The notes beneath the pieces were generated by a model that saw nothing but the letters and a program-made list of their open reading frames with translations, was not told the origin of the DNA and did not search any database. From NCBI RefSeq assembly GCF_000499845.2, contig NC_023750.2, forward strand, positions 1,163,590-1,227,589: a DNA stretch of 64,000 nucleotides, written 5' to 3'. This document shows, piece after piece, positions 23,507-37,050 of this stretch (position 1 is its first letter; the number at the start of each line of letters is the position of its first letter). A program made the position numbers and the translations under genes. The DNA is from Phaseolus vulgaris (Eukaryota; Streptophyta; Magnoliopsida; Fabales; Fabaceae).

Positions 23507-25647
23507 GTCGTAGGAAGAAAGCTCAAGACATAACATCTAAGAATGTGACCCCGTACCTAATGTATCGTTCGGGGTATCATAAGCTTGAAGAATCACTGCT
23601 AAATGAGAAGGAGCAATCGAGACAAGGGATTTCTTCTGAAATTGATACAGGGATCAGTGAACCTCCATCTCCACCTACCCGCCACCAAAAATGGAAGATG
23701 GCCCGAATGAAAAGATCAGGTACATATAGTTATGAGCAATCACGAATAGTCTTAGAAAAAATTGTAAGTTATTTTTATCTACTTTTGCATTTATTTTAAA
23801 GCATTAATTATATTAAAAACTTGTAAAATTTTGATCTCTTGCAGGATTCCTTGGTTGAGCAAAGCTTCCAAGTTAATTTTGTATCTCAAGGTTGTCAAGA
23901 TATCTTGCTTGAAGTTATTGGACGACCTGAACACCCTGATCGTGTACGTGCAACTGGAAAATGGGTTGGAATTCGACAATATTTCGGAGCTGCACCACAA
24001 AATTCATCCTCCTCCTCCGCCAAAGAGATCAAAGAAGAAATAGTGTCTAAGATACGACAAGAATTAATGGAGGATGTAAGTCAGAAGTTGAAACAGGAGA
24101 GTGAGCAGATGCGACTAGAGTTTGAGGAGAAGAATCAGTTGTTGCGATAAAAGTTTCTATCGCAACAACTTTGTGATCAGTCGCTTGTTGCTCCCACTCT
24201 TAGGAGCACAAAGGGGAGTTGTGCAACTCCTACAACATCAGGGGATGTCATTGGGTAGATAAGCCAATGTGAGTTACTTATAGAGGATGACATCTTTCCA
24301 TAAGTGGTGTGGCCATTGGAAAATTCTTTGAAGAGACCACCACTTTACATAATACGTCTCTCGGTGAAAAAAGTACAAGTTATTGATGCTTGTGTTTCAC
24401 TACCTACAGATGAAGTAACTACTATGGTCGAGGTAGTTCAGACATTCATTGCCTGGCCCATACACCTTGTTCGAATTATTCCAGAACCTTGGGTACGAAT
24501 CCAATTTCGTTATATTAATTTATATTTATGTATTACATCTAATTTAATACAAATATTCTTTATTTCGTAGAAACCTCGTCGGAAATCGAGTTCGCAAAAG
24601 AAGCTTGAGGTTCCCATTGACAATTTTATAACTTATTTATTATCAGCGGCTAAGGATATTGGTACAAACCCACTCGAGATTCTATGAGATGATACTTTTT
24701 TTTGGAAGAAACACTGAAATGCCCTTATACATATAAATGTCAAAGATGTTAGAATTTGCAACAAGAAACTAGGAGCTCATTATAACTATAGTTTAAATTT
24801 TTATGATGTAAGTATCTTTCACATATATTTCAATTTACTTTATGTTAAATTATTATTGATTATGATTTAACTAATAACATGTAGGTATTTATCTAGAGTT
24901 TCTATTAATGACGGGAATTAAGATATTTATGGGATTCTTAGATCCCTATTTGATTAATCCAAATGGAGCAAAGAAAGCTAAAATCCAATCATACATCACC
25001 AACACTCTGAGTGAAGAGGGAAAAATATATTTTTACCCTTATATTAATGATTAAGTTCAATTATAAGTCGTCAATTATTAGTATTTCATGTTTTAAATAT
25101 TTACTAATTGTTTCATGGATGATGTAGGGGTCACTGACAGTTACTTCTGTTATCCGTAGTTGATAACACTGTTGGGTGGTTTTGTTCATTGCACAAGAAC
25201 AATCCACACACCTGAAGCAAATAGTTGATGTGTAATTACATTATAAACTTAACTGTGTATAATACTTAAACGTTACTAACAAGGTTTTTTGTATTAATCA
25301 AGGCATGACATGGATATAGCATGCTCAGAGGTTGACCAAGTGCAATTATCAAAAGATGACATGGTTGAACTTAAAGGTTTATAATTTTTGTCTTCCTTTT
25401 TTCATTGTTTATAAAAATATCAATATTAACTTTTAATTTATATTGTATTGTAGAGTAATAAACAATCGGGAGGCTATGAGTATGACTACTACGTTATGCA
25501 ATGGATGGTTACTATTGTAAGACTAGGCATTCAAAAAGATTGGGAGCAAGTAATAATATTTAAATTATTCTTTATAGTTCTTTAAAGTATATGTATATTA
25601 ACACTAATTTAAACTTGATTTTGTAATGCAATTTTTTATGGATGACC
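23507..25647 (+). pseudogene. CACTA (En/Spm) transposon accessory ORF: Transposase_24-like plus Ulp1-like parts, broken
   Basis: Two exons join in frame, 23507-23763 and 23845-24150. They read GRRKKAQDITSKN through MARMKRSGTYSYEQSRIVLEK, then DSLVEQSFQ and a charged coiled coil rich in Q/E/K. This is the layout of the second protein of plant CACTA elements (Transposase_24 family). A TAA at 24148-24150 interrupts it, and the same frame continues with QQLCDQSLVAPTLRSTKGS. A further fragment ends FIAWPIHLVRIIPEPW (about 24304-24493). The Ulp1-protease-like C-terminal part then follows: LDPYLINPNGAKKAKIQSY, ITNTLSEEGKIYFYPY, and SGGYEYDYYVMQWMV near 25465-25515. In intact relatives the last motif is usually GGYECGYYVM, so the catalytic Cys appears replaced by Tyr. 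Several stops and frameshifts make it inactive. The final exon begins near 25631 and is cut by the satellite at 25648. Confidence 0.75.
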
Positions 25648-28600
25648 GATCAATAAAAAGCTTATTGCCAATCTTGTGGGACGAATCTGGGGCTCAAATC
25701 TCAGTCAATACTCAATACACACAGTGATGAACGCCTGGTAAAGATTTCAGACCAAAACACCCAAGGAGTAAGGCGTAATAAGTCCAAGACCGAGAGTGAA
25801 CAAAATTGGTTTTCCTTAAAAGAAACGTCCTGACTTTTCTTCCCCATATCTTCTTTTTGTGATTCGTTTATGGACGTCCCTCCTTACCTCGGTGCAAACA
25901 ACATATGAAAGTACTTATGCGAATTTTTTCAGCGCCATACGGATGCAATTTTTTTTTTGCAGAAAGTAGGACGAAATTTCACAAGTTTCGGTATGCTTTG
26001 CGCGACAATTTCTGAAAAATTCTCCCGAAATAGTTTTTTCCTAAAATACCATGTAAGAATATCCACAGAATTCGGGACAAAATGTGACAAATTTCAGGTC
26101 AAATGGATGAGTATTCACCCACGAAAAAAATCAAACAGTTTCACACACGAACGAACCTTCCTTTCAGCCCTGACAATGATCAATAAAAAGCTTATTGCCA
26201 ATCTTGTGGGACGAATCTGGGGCTCAAATCTTAGCCAAAACTCAATAGACACAATGACGAATGTCTGGTAAAGATTTCAGACCAAAACACCCAAGGAGTA
26301 AGGCGTATTAAGTCCCAGACCGAGAGTGAACAAAACTGGTTTTCCGAAAACAAAACGTCGTGGCTTTTCTTCCCCGTATCTTCTTTTTGTGATTCGTTTG
26401 TGGACGTACCTCCTTACCTGGGTGCAAACAACATATGAAAGTACTTGTGTGAATTTTTTCAGCGTAATACGGACTCAGAATAAAAATTGCAGAAAGTAGA
26501 GCAAAATTTTACAAGTTTCAGTAGTGGATAGCCTTGGTTTGGGCGAAAATTTCTGAAAAACTCTCCCGAAATAGTTTTTTTCCTGAAATTCCTCGTAAGA
26601 ATCTCCACTGAATTCGGGAAAAATTACAACAAATTTCAAGTCAAACTGATGAGTATTCACCCACGAAAAAAATCAAACAATTTCACACACCAACGAACCT
26701 TCCTTTCAGCCCTGACAGTGATCATAAAATGCTTATATCCAATCTTGTGGGATGAATCTATGGATCAAATCTCAGCCAAAACTCAATAGACACATTGACG
26801 AACTTCTGGTAAACACTTCATACCAAAACACCCAAGGAGTAAGGTCTAGTAAGTCCTAGACCGAGAGTGAACAAAACTTGTTTTCCGAAAACAAAACGTC
26901 CTGGCTTTTTTTCCCCATATCTTCTTTTTTTGATTCGTTTATGGGCGTGCCTCCTTACCTGGGTGCAAACAACATATGAAAGTACTTGTGTGAATTTTTT
27001 CAGTGCAATACGGACGCAGAATAAAAATTGCAGAAAGTATAGAGAAATTTTACTTATTTCAATAGTGGATAGCCTTGGTTTGCACGAAAATTTCTGAAAA
27101 ATTCTCCCGAAATAGTTTTTTCTTGAAATTCCACATAAGAATCTCCATTGAATTTGGGAAAAAACGCGACAAATTTCATGACAAAGAGATGAGTATTATC
27201 CCACGAAAAAAATCAAACAATTTCACACACGAAGGAACCTTCTTTCAGCCCTGGCAATGATCATAAAATGCTTATATCCAATCTTGTGGGACGAATCTGG
27301 TGATCAAATCTCAGCCAAAACTCAATAGACACAGTGACGAACGTCTGGTAAAGATTTCAAACCAAAACACCCATGGAGTAAGATGTAGTAAGTCTCAGAC
27401 CGAGATTGAACAAAACTTGTTTTCCAAAAACAAAAACTACTGGCTTTTCTTCCCCGTATCTTATTTCTGTGATTCGTTTATGGACATGCCTCCTTACCTG
27501 GGTGAAAAAAACATATGAAAGTACTTGTGTGAATTTTTTTAGCGCAATACGGGAGCAGAATAAAAATTTCGGTAGTGGATAAACTTGGTTTGCGCAAAAA
27601 TTTCTGAAAAATTCTCCCAAAATAGTTTTTTCCTGAAATTCCATGTAAGAATCTCCACTGAATTCGGGAAAAAACGTGACAAATTTCAGGTCAAACGGAT
27701 GAGTATTCACCCACGAAAAAAATCAAACAGTTTCACACATGAACGAACCTTCCTTTCAGCCCTGGCCATGATCATAAAAAGCTTATTGCCAATCTTGTGG
27801 AAAGAATATGGGGATCAAATCGCAGCCAAAACTCAATAGACACAGTGATGAACGTCTGGTAAAGATTTCATACCAAAACACCCAAGGAGTAAGGCGTAGT
27901 AAGACCCAGACCGAGAGTGAACAAAACTGATTTTCCGAAAACAAAACGTCCTAGCTTTTCTTCCACGTATCTTCTTTTTATCATTCGTGTATGAACGTGC
28001 CTCCTTACCTGAGTGCAAACAATATAAAAAAGTACTTGTGTGAATTTTTTCAGCGTAATACAGACTCAAATTTTTTTTTGCAGAAAGTAGAGCGAAATTT
28101 TACAAGTTTTAGTAGTGGATAGCCTTGGTTTGCGCGAAAACTTCTGAAAATTTCTTCTGAAATAGTTTTTTCATAAAATTCCACGTAAGAATCTCCACTG
28201 AATTCGGGAAAAAAATGCGAAAAATTTCATGTCAAACGGATAAGTATTCACCAACGAAAAAAATCAAACAGTTCCACACACGAACGAACCTTCCTTTCAG
28301 CCCTTGTGGTAATCAATAAAAAGCTTATTGCCAATCTTGTGGGACGAATCTGGGGATCAAATCTCAGCCACAACTCAATAGATACATTGACGAATGTCTG
28401 GTAAAGATTTCATACCAAAACACCCAAGGAGTAAGGCCTAGTAACTCCCAGATCGAGAGTGAACCAAACTTGTTTTCCGAAAACAAAACGTCCTTACTTG
28501 GGTGCAAACTTCTTTTTTTGATTCTTTTATGGGCGTGCCTCCTTATCTGGGTGCAAAAAACATATGAAAGTAATTGTGTGAATTTTTTCAGTGCAATACG

Positions 28601-30440
28601 GACCTAGAATAAAAATTGCAAAAAGTATAGCGAAATTTTACTTGTTTTAGTAGTGGATAGCCTTGTTTTGCACGAAAATTTCTGAAAAATTCTTTAGAAA
28701 TAGTTTTCTCCTCAAATTCCAGGTAAGAATCTACACTGAATTTGGGACAAAACGCGACAAAGTTAAGGTCAAACAGATGAGTATTCACCTGGGAAAGAAA
28801 TCAAACAGTTTCACACACGAACGAACCTTCATTTCAGCTTTGGCAGTGATCATAAAAAGCTTATTGCCAATCTTGTCGGACGAATCTGGGGATCAAATCT
28901 CAGCCAAAAGTCAATTCACACAGTGACAAACGTCTAGTAAAGATTTCAAACCAAAACACCCAAGGAGTAAGGCGAAGTAAGACCCAGACCGAGAGTGAAC
29001 AAAACTGGTTTTCCAAAAACAAAAACTACTAGCTTTTCTTCCCCGTATTTTCTTTTTGTGATTCGTGTATCGACGTGCCTCCTTACCTGGGTGCAAACAA
29101 CATATGAAAGTACTTGTGTGAATTTTTCAGCGCAATAAGGACGCAGAATAAAAATTGCAGAAAGTAAGGCGAAATTTCACAAGTTTCGGTTGTGGATAGC
29201 CTTGGTTTGCGCGAAAATTTATGAAAAATTCTCCCAAAATAGTTTTTTCCTGAAATTCCAAATAAGAATCTCCACTGAATTCGGGAAAAAACGCCACAAA
29301 TTTCAGGTCAAACGAATGAGTATTCACCCACGAAAAAAATCAAACAGTTTCACACATGAACAAACCTTCTTTTCAGCACTCACAGTGATCATAAAAAGCT
29401 TATTGCCAATCTTGTGGGAAGAATCTGGGGATCAAATCTAAGCCAAAACTCAATAGACACAATGACGAACGTCTGGTAAAGATTTCATACCAAAACACGC
29501 AAGGGGTAAGGCGTAGTGAGTCCCAGACCGAGAGTGAACAAAATTGGTTTTCCACAAACAAAACGTCCTGGATTTTCTTCCCTGTATTCTCTTTTTGTGA
29601 TTTGTTTATGGACGTGCCTCCTTACCTAGGTGCAAACAACATATGAAAGTACTTGTGTGAATTTTTTCAGTGCAATACGGACGCAGAATAAAAATTGCAG
29701 AAAGTAGGGCAAAATTTCAAAAGTTACGGTAATGGATAGACTTGGTTTGCGCGAAATTTTTTGAAAAATTCTCCCGAAATAGTTTTTCCTGAAATTCCAC
29801 GTAGGAATCTCCATTGAGTTTGGGAAAAAATGCGACAAATTTCATGTCAAACGAATGAGTATTCACCGACGAAAAAATTCAATCAATTTCAGACACAAAC
29901 GAACCTTCATTTTAGCGTTGGCAATGATCATAAAAAGATTATTGCCAATATTGTCGGACGAAACTGGGATCAAATCTCTGCTAAAACTCAATACACACAG
30001 TGATGAACCTCTGGTAAAGATTTCAAACCAAAACACCCAAGCAGTAAGGCGTAGTAAGTCCCGGACTAAGAGTGAAGAAAATTGGTTTTCCGAAAAAAAA
30101 ACGTCATGGCTTTTCTTCTTCGTATCTTCTATTTGTGATTCGTTTATGGATGTGCCTCCTTACCTGGGTGCAAACAACATATGAAAGTACTTGTGTGAAT
30201 TTTTTCAGCGCAATACGAACGCAAAATAAAAATTGCAGAAAGTATAGCCAAATTTTACTAGTTTCAGTAGTGAGCCTTGGTTTGCACAAAATTTCTGAAA
30301 AATTCTCCCGAAATAGTTTTTTTTTTAAATTCCGCGAAAGAATCTCCACTGAATTTGGGACAAAACGCGACAGATTTCAGGTCAAACGGATGAGTATTCA
30401 CCCAAGAAAAAAATTAAATAGTTTCACACACAAACGAACC
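25648..30440. repeat. Satellite subfamily A, left block (about nine units, ~540 bp)
   Basis: Diagnostic variants: AAGCTTATTGCCAATCTTGTGG at the unit start, GTGATTCGTTTATGG, GGTAGTGGATAGCC, an extra CTGAAAAATT before CTCCCGAAATAG, and CCCACGAAAAAAATC. Units are more diverged from each other than those of block B. The last unit (start 29932) changes from A-type to B-type sequence in its second half, around 30340-30440. Confidence 0.85.
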
Positions 30441-33400
30441 TTCCTTTGAGCTCGGGCAGTGTTGGATAAACAATTTGTTGCGAATCCTGTGGGACGGGTC
30501 TGGGGCTCAAATCTCAGCCAAAACTCAAAAGACACAATGACGAATGTCTGGTAAAAATTTCAGACCAAAACACTCAAGGAGTAAGGCGTAGTAAGTCCCA
30601 GACCGAGAGTGAACAAAACCGGTTTTCCGAAAACAAAACGTCCTGGCTTTTCTTCCCCGTTTCTTCCTTCTCTGATTTGTTTATGGACGTGCCTCCTTAC
30701 CTAGGTACAAACAACATATGTAAATACTTGTGTGAATTTTTTCAGCACAATACGGACCCGGAAAAAAATTGCAGAAAGTAGAGCGAAATTTCACAAGTTT
30801 TGCTAGAGGATAGACTTGGTTTGCACAAAATTTCTCCCGAAATGGTTTTTTCCTGAAATTCCACGTAGGAATCTCCATTGAATTTGGGACAAAACGCGAC
30901 AGATTTCAGGTCAAACGGATGAGTATTGACCCAGAAAAAAAATCAAACAGTTTCACACACAAACGAACTTTCCTTTCATCCGGGGTAATGATGGATAAAA
31001 AATTTATTGCGAATCCTGTGGGACGAGTGTGGGGCTCAAATCTCAGCAAAACTCAATAGACACAATGACGAATGTCTGGAAAAATTTCAGACAAAAATAC
31101 CCAAGGAGTAAGGCGCAGTAAGTCCCAGACCGAGAGTGAACAAAACCGGTTTTCCGAAAACAAAACGTCCTGGTTTTTCTTCCCCGTATCTTCGCTCTGT
31201 GATTTGTTTATGGACGTGCCTTCTTACCTGGGTGCAAACAACATATGTAAATACTTGTGTGAATTTTTTCAGTGCAATACAGACCCGAAAAAAAATTACA
31301 GAAAGTAGGGCGAAATTTCACAAGTTTTGCTAGAGATAGCCTTGGTTTGCAAAAAATTTCTCCCGAAATGGTTTTTTCCTGAAATTACGCGTTAGAATCT
31401 CTATTGAATTCGGAACAAAACACAACAGATTTCAGGTCAAACAGATGAGTATTCACGTAGGAAAAAAATCAAACACTTTCACACACAAACGAAGCTTCCT
31501 TTCAGCTCGGGCAGTGATGGATAAAAAATTTATTGCGAATCCTGTGGGACGAGTTTGGGGCTCAAATCTCAGCCAAAACTCAATAGACACATTGACGAAT
31601 CTCTGGTAAAAATTTCAGACCAAAATACCCAAGGAGTAAGGCGGAGAAGTCCCAGACCGAGAGTTTACCAAACCGGTTTTCCGAAAACAAAACGTCCTAG
31701 CTTTTCTTCCCCGTATCTTCCTTCTGTGATTTGTTTATGGACGTGCCTCCTTACCTGGGTGAAAAAAACGTAGGAAAGTACTTGTGTGAATTTTTTCAGC
31801 GCAAAACAGACCTGGTAAAAGGTTGCAGAAAGTAGGGCGAAATTTCACAAGTTTTGCTAGAGGATAGCCTTGGTTTGCACAAATTTTCTCTCGAAATGGT
31901 TTTTTCCTAAAATTCCGCATAAGAATCTCCACTGAATTTGGGACAAAACGCGACAGATTTAAGGTCAAACGGATGACTATTCACTCAGGAAAAAAAAATC
32001 AAACAGTTTCACAAACAAACGAACCTTCCTTTCAGCCCGGGCAGTGATGGATAAAAAATTTATTGCGAATCCTGTGGGACGAGTCTGGGGCTCAAATCTC
32101 AGCCAAAACTCAAAAGACACACTGACGAATGTCTGGTAAAAATTGCAGACGAAAATACCCAAGGAGTAAGGCGCAGTAAATCCCACACCGAGAGTGAGCA
32201 AAACCTATTCTCCGAAAACAAACCGTACTGGCTTTTCTTCCCCGTATCTTCCTTCTGTGATTTGTTTATGGACGTGCCTCCTTACCTGGGTGCAAACAAC
32301 ATACGAAAGTACTTGTGTGAATTTTTTGAGCGCAATACAGACCCGAAAAAAAATTGCAGAAAGTAGGGCGAAATTTCATAAGTTTTGCTAGAGGATAGCC
32401 TTGGATGAGTATTCACCCAGGAAAAATATCAAACAGTTTCACACACAAACGAACCTTCCTCTCAGCCTGGGCAGTGATGGATAAAAAATTTATTGTGAAT
32501 CCTGTGGGACGAGTCTGGGGCTCAAATCTTAGCCAAAACTCAATAGACACAATGACAAATGTCTGGTAAATATTTCAGACCAAAATAACCAAGGAGTAAG
32601 GCGCAGTAGTCCCAGATCGAGGGTGAACAAAACTGGTTTTCCAAAAACAAAACGTCCTGGATTTTCTTCCCCGTATCTTCCTTCTATGATTTGTTTAAAA
32701 ACGTGCCTCCTTACCTGGGTGCAAACAACATACGAAATTACTTGTGTGAATTTTTTCAGCGCAATACGGACCCGGAAAAAAATTGCAGAAAGTAGGGCAA
32801 AATTTCATAAGTTTTGATAGAGGATAGCCTTGGTTTGCACAAAATTTCTCCCGAAATGGTTTTTTCCTAAAATTCCGCTTAAGAATCTCCACTGAATTTG
32901 GGACAAAACGCGATAGATTTCAGGGCAAACGGATGAGTATTCACAAATCTCAGCCAGGAAAAAAATCAAACAGTTTCAAACACAAACGAACTTTCCTCTC
33001 AACCCGGGCAGTGATGGATAAAATATTTATTGCGAATCCTGTGGGACGAATCTGGGGCTCAAATCTCAGCCAAAAATCAATAGACACAATGACGAATGTC
33101 TGGTAAAAATTTCAGACGAAAATACACAAGGAGTAAGGCGCAGTAAGTCCCACACCGAGAGTCAACAAAACCGGTTTTCCAAAAACAAAACGTCCTGGCT
33201 TTTCTTCCCCGTATCTTCCTTCTGTGATTTGTTTATAGACGTGCCTACTTACCTGGGTGCAAACAACATACGAAATTACTTGTGTGAATTTTTTCAGCGC
33301 AATACGGACTCGGAAAAAAATTGCAGAAAGTAGGGCCAAATTTTTCAAGTTTTGCTAGAGGATAGCCTTGGTTTGCACAAAATTTCTCCCGAAATGGTTT

Positions 33401-36400
33401 TTTCCTGAAATTCCGCGTAAGAATCTGCACTGAATTTGGGACAAAACGCGACAGATTTCAGGCAAAAGGATGAGTATTCACGTAGGAAAAAAATCAAACA
33501 GTTTCACACACAAACGAACCTTCCTTTCAGCCCGGGCAGTAATGGATAAAAAATTTATTGCGAATCCTGTGCGACGAGTCTGGGGCTCAAACCTCAGTCA
33601 AAACTCAATAGACACAATGACGAATTTCTGGTAAAAATTTCAGACGAAAGTACCCAAGGAGTAAGGCGCAGTAAGTCCCAGACCAAGAGTGAACAAAACC
33701 GGTTTTCCGAAAACAAAACGTCCCAGTTTTTCTTCCCCGTATCTTCCATCTGTGATTTGTTTATGGACGTGCCTCCTTACCTGGGTGCAAACAAAACATG
33801 AAAGTACTTGGGTGAATTTTTAAGCGCAATACGAACCCGGAAAAAAATTGCAATAAGTAGGGCGAAATTTCACAAGTTTTGCTAGAGGATATCCTTGGTT
33901 TCCACAAAATTTCTCTCGAAATGGTTTTTTACCGAAATTCCGCGTAAGAATCTCCACTGAATTTGGGACAAAACGCGACAGATTTCAGGTCAAACGGATG
34001 AGTATTCACCCAGGAAAAAAATCAAACAGTTTCACACACAAACGAACCTTCCTTTCAGCCCGGGCAGTGATGGATAAAAAATTTATTGCGAATCCTGTGG
34101 GACGAGTCTGGGGCTCAAACCTCAGCCAAAACTCAATAGACACAATGACGAATTTCTGGTAAAAATTTCAGACGAAAATACCCAAGGAGTAAGGCGCAGT
34201 AAGTCCAAGACCGAGAGTGAACAAAACTGGTTTTCCGAAAACAAAACGTCCTAGCTTTTCTTCCCCGTATCTTCCATCTGTGATTTGTTTATGGACGTGC
34301 CTCCTTACCTGGGTGCAAATAAAACATGAAAGTACTTGGGTGAATTTTTTCAGCGCAATACGAACCCGAAAAAAAAATGCAAAAAGTAGAGCGAAATTTC
34401 ACAAGTTTTGCTAGAGGATAGCCTTGGTTTCCACAAAATTTCTCCTGAAATGGTTTTTTCCTGAAATTCCGCGTAAGAATCTCGACTGAATTTGGGAAAA
34501 AACACGACAGATTTCAGGTCAAACGGATGAGTATTCAATCAGGAAAAAAATCAAACAGTGTCACACACAAACAACCTTCCTTTCAGCCCGGGCAGTGATG
34601 GATACAAAATTTATTGCGAATCCTGTGGGACGAGTCTGGGGCTCAAATCTCAGCCAAAACTCAATAGACACAATGACGAATGTCTGGTAAAAACTTCAGA
34701 CAAAATACCCAAGGAGTAAGGCGCAGTAAGTCCTAAACCGAGAGTGAACAAAACCGATTTTCTGAAAACGAAACGTCCTGGCTTTTCTTCCCCGTATCTT
34801 TCTTCTGTCATTTGTTTATGGACGTGCCTCCTTACCTGGGTGCAAACAACATACGAAAGTACTTGGGTGAATTTTTTCAGCGCAATACGGACCCGGAAAA
34901 AATTGCAGAAAGTATAGCGAAATTTCACAAGTTTTGCTAGAGGATAGCCTTGGTTTGCACAAAATTTCTCTCGAAATGGTTTTTTCCCAAAATTCCGCCT
35001 AAGAATCTCCATTGAATTTGGGACAAAACGCGACAGATTTTAGGTCAAACGGATGAGTATTCACCCAGGAAAAAAATCAAAAAGTTTCACACACAAACAA
35101 ACCTTCCTTTCATCCCGGGCAGTGATGAATAAAAAATTTATTGCGAATCCTGTGGGACGAGTCTGGGGCTCAAATCTTAGCCAAAACTCAATAGACACAA
35201 TGACGAATGTCTGGTAAAAATTCAAGACCAAAATACCGAAGGAGTAAGGCGCAGTAAGTCCCAGACCGAGAGTGAACAAAACCGGTTTTCCGAAAACAAA
35301 ACGTCCTGGCTTTTCTTCCCGTATCTTCCTTCTGTGATTTGTTTATGGACGTGCCTCCTTACCTGGGTGCAAACAACATACGAAAGTACTTCTATGAATT
35401 TTTTTCAACGCAATACGGACCCGGAAAATAATTGCAGAAAGTAGGGCGAAATTTCACAAGTTTTGCTAGAGGATAGCCTTGGTTTGCACAAAATTTCTCC
35501 CGAAATGGTTTTTCCCCGAAATTTCGCGTAAGAATCTCCACTGAATTTGGCACAAAATGCGACAGATTTTAAGTCAAACGGATAAAATTCACCTAGGAAA
35601 AAAATCAAAGAGTTTCACACACAATTGAACCTTCGTTTCGGCCCGGGCAGTGATGGATAAAAAATTTATTGCGAATCATGTGGGATGAATCTGGGGCTCA
35701 AATCTTAGCCAAAACTCAATAGACACAATGAGGAATGTCTGCTTAAAATTTCAGACGAAAATACCAAAGGAGTAAGGTGCAGTAAGTCCCAGACCGAGAG
35801 TGAACAAAACCGGTTTTCGAAAACAAATCGTCCTGGCTTTTCTACCCCATATCTTCCTTCTGTGATTTGTTTATGGACGTGCCTCCTTACCTGGGTGCAA
35901 ACAACATACGAAAGTACTTGTGTGAATTTTTTCAGCGCAATACGGACCTTGAAAAAAATTGCAGAAAGTAGGGCGAAATTTAACAAGTTTTGCTAGAGGA
36001 TAGCCTTGGTTTGCACAAAATTTCTCCCGAAATGGTTTTTTCCCGAAGTTCTGCGTAAGTATCTCCACGGAATTTGGGACAAAACGCGACAGATTTCAAG
36101 TCAAACGGATGAGTATTCACCCAGTAAAAAAATCAAACAGTTTCACACACAAACGAACCTTCCTTTCAGTCCGGGCAGTGATGGATAAAGAATTTATTGC
36201 GAATCCTTTGGGACGAGTCTGGGGCTGAAATTTAAGCCAAAACTCAATAGACACAATGATGAATGTCTGGTAAAAATTTCAGACGAAAATACCGAAGGAG
36301 TAAGGCGTAGTAAGTCCCAGACCGAGAGTGAACAAAACCGGTTTTCCGAAAACAAAACGTCCTGGCTTTTCTTCCCCGTATCTTCCTTCTGTGATTTGTT

Positions 36401-37050
36401 TATGGACGTGCCTCCTTACCTGGGTGCAAACAACATACGAAAGTACTTGTGTGAATTTTTTCAGCGCAATACGGACCCGGAAAAAAATTGCAGAAAGTAG
36501 GGCGAAATTTCACAAGTTTTGCTAGAGGATAGCCTTGGTTTGCACAAAATTTCCCCGAAATGGTTTTTTCCTGAAATTCTGGGTAAGTATCTCCACTGAA
36601 TTTGGGACAAAACGCAACAGATTTCAGGTCAAACAGGTGAGTATTCACCCAGTAAAAAAATCAAACATTTTCACACACAAACGAACCTTCCTTTCATCCC
36701 GAGCAGTGATGGATAAAGAATTTATTGCGAATCCTTTGGGACGAGTTTGGGGCTCAAATCTAAGCCAAAACTCAATAGACAGAATGACGAATGTCTGGTA
36801 AAAATTTCAGACGAAAATACCCAAGGAGTAAGGCGCAGTAAGTCCTAGACCGAGAGTGAACAAAACTGGTTTTCCGAAAACAAAACGTCCTGGCTTTTCT
36901 TCCCCTTATCTTCCTTCTGTGATTTGTTTAGAGACGTGCTTCCTTACCTGGGTGCAAACAACACACGAAAGTACTTGCGTGAATTTTTTCAACGCAATAT
37001 GATCCCGGAAAAAAATTGTAGAAAGTAGGTCGAAATTTCACAAGTTTTGC
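30441..37050. repeat. Satellite subfamily B, central block (about thirteen units, ~528 bp)
   Basis: Diagnostic variants: AAATTTATTGCGAATCCTGTGG, GTGATTTGTTTATGG, TTTGCTAGAGGATAGCC, absence of the CTGAAAAATT segment, CGAAATGGTTTTTT, and GGAAAAAAATC. Spacing between unit starts is mostly 524-536 bp. Units are visibly more alike than A units, consistent with recent amplification or homogenisation. One unit (32052-32481) has an internal deletion of about 100 bp at 32404. Confidence 0.85.

Noticed and set aside
32194..36525. Recurring 60-125 codon frames in satellite units (for example the MNKTGFPKTKRP type near 32623, 34217 and 36328)
   Set aside because: They recur only because the units are similar. 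Neighbouring units break the frame, the complementary strand is equally open, and no domain is visible.
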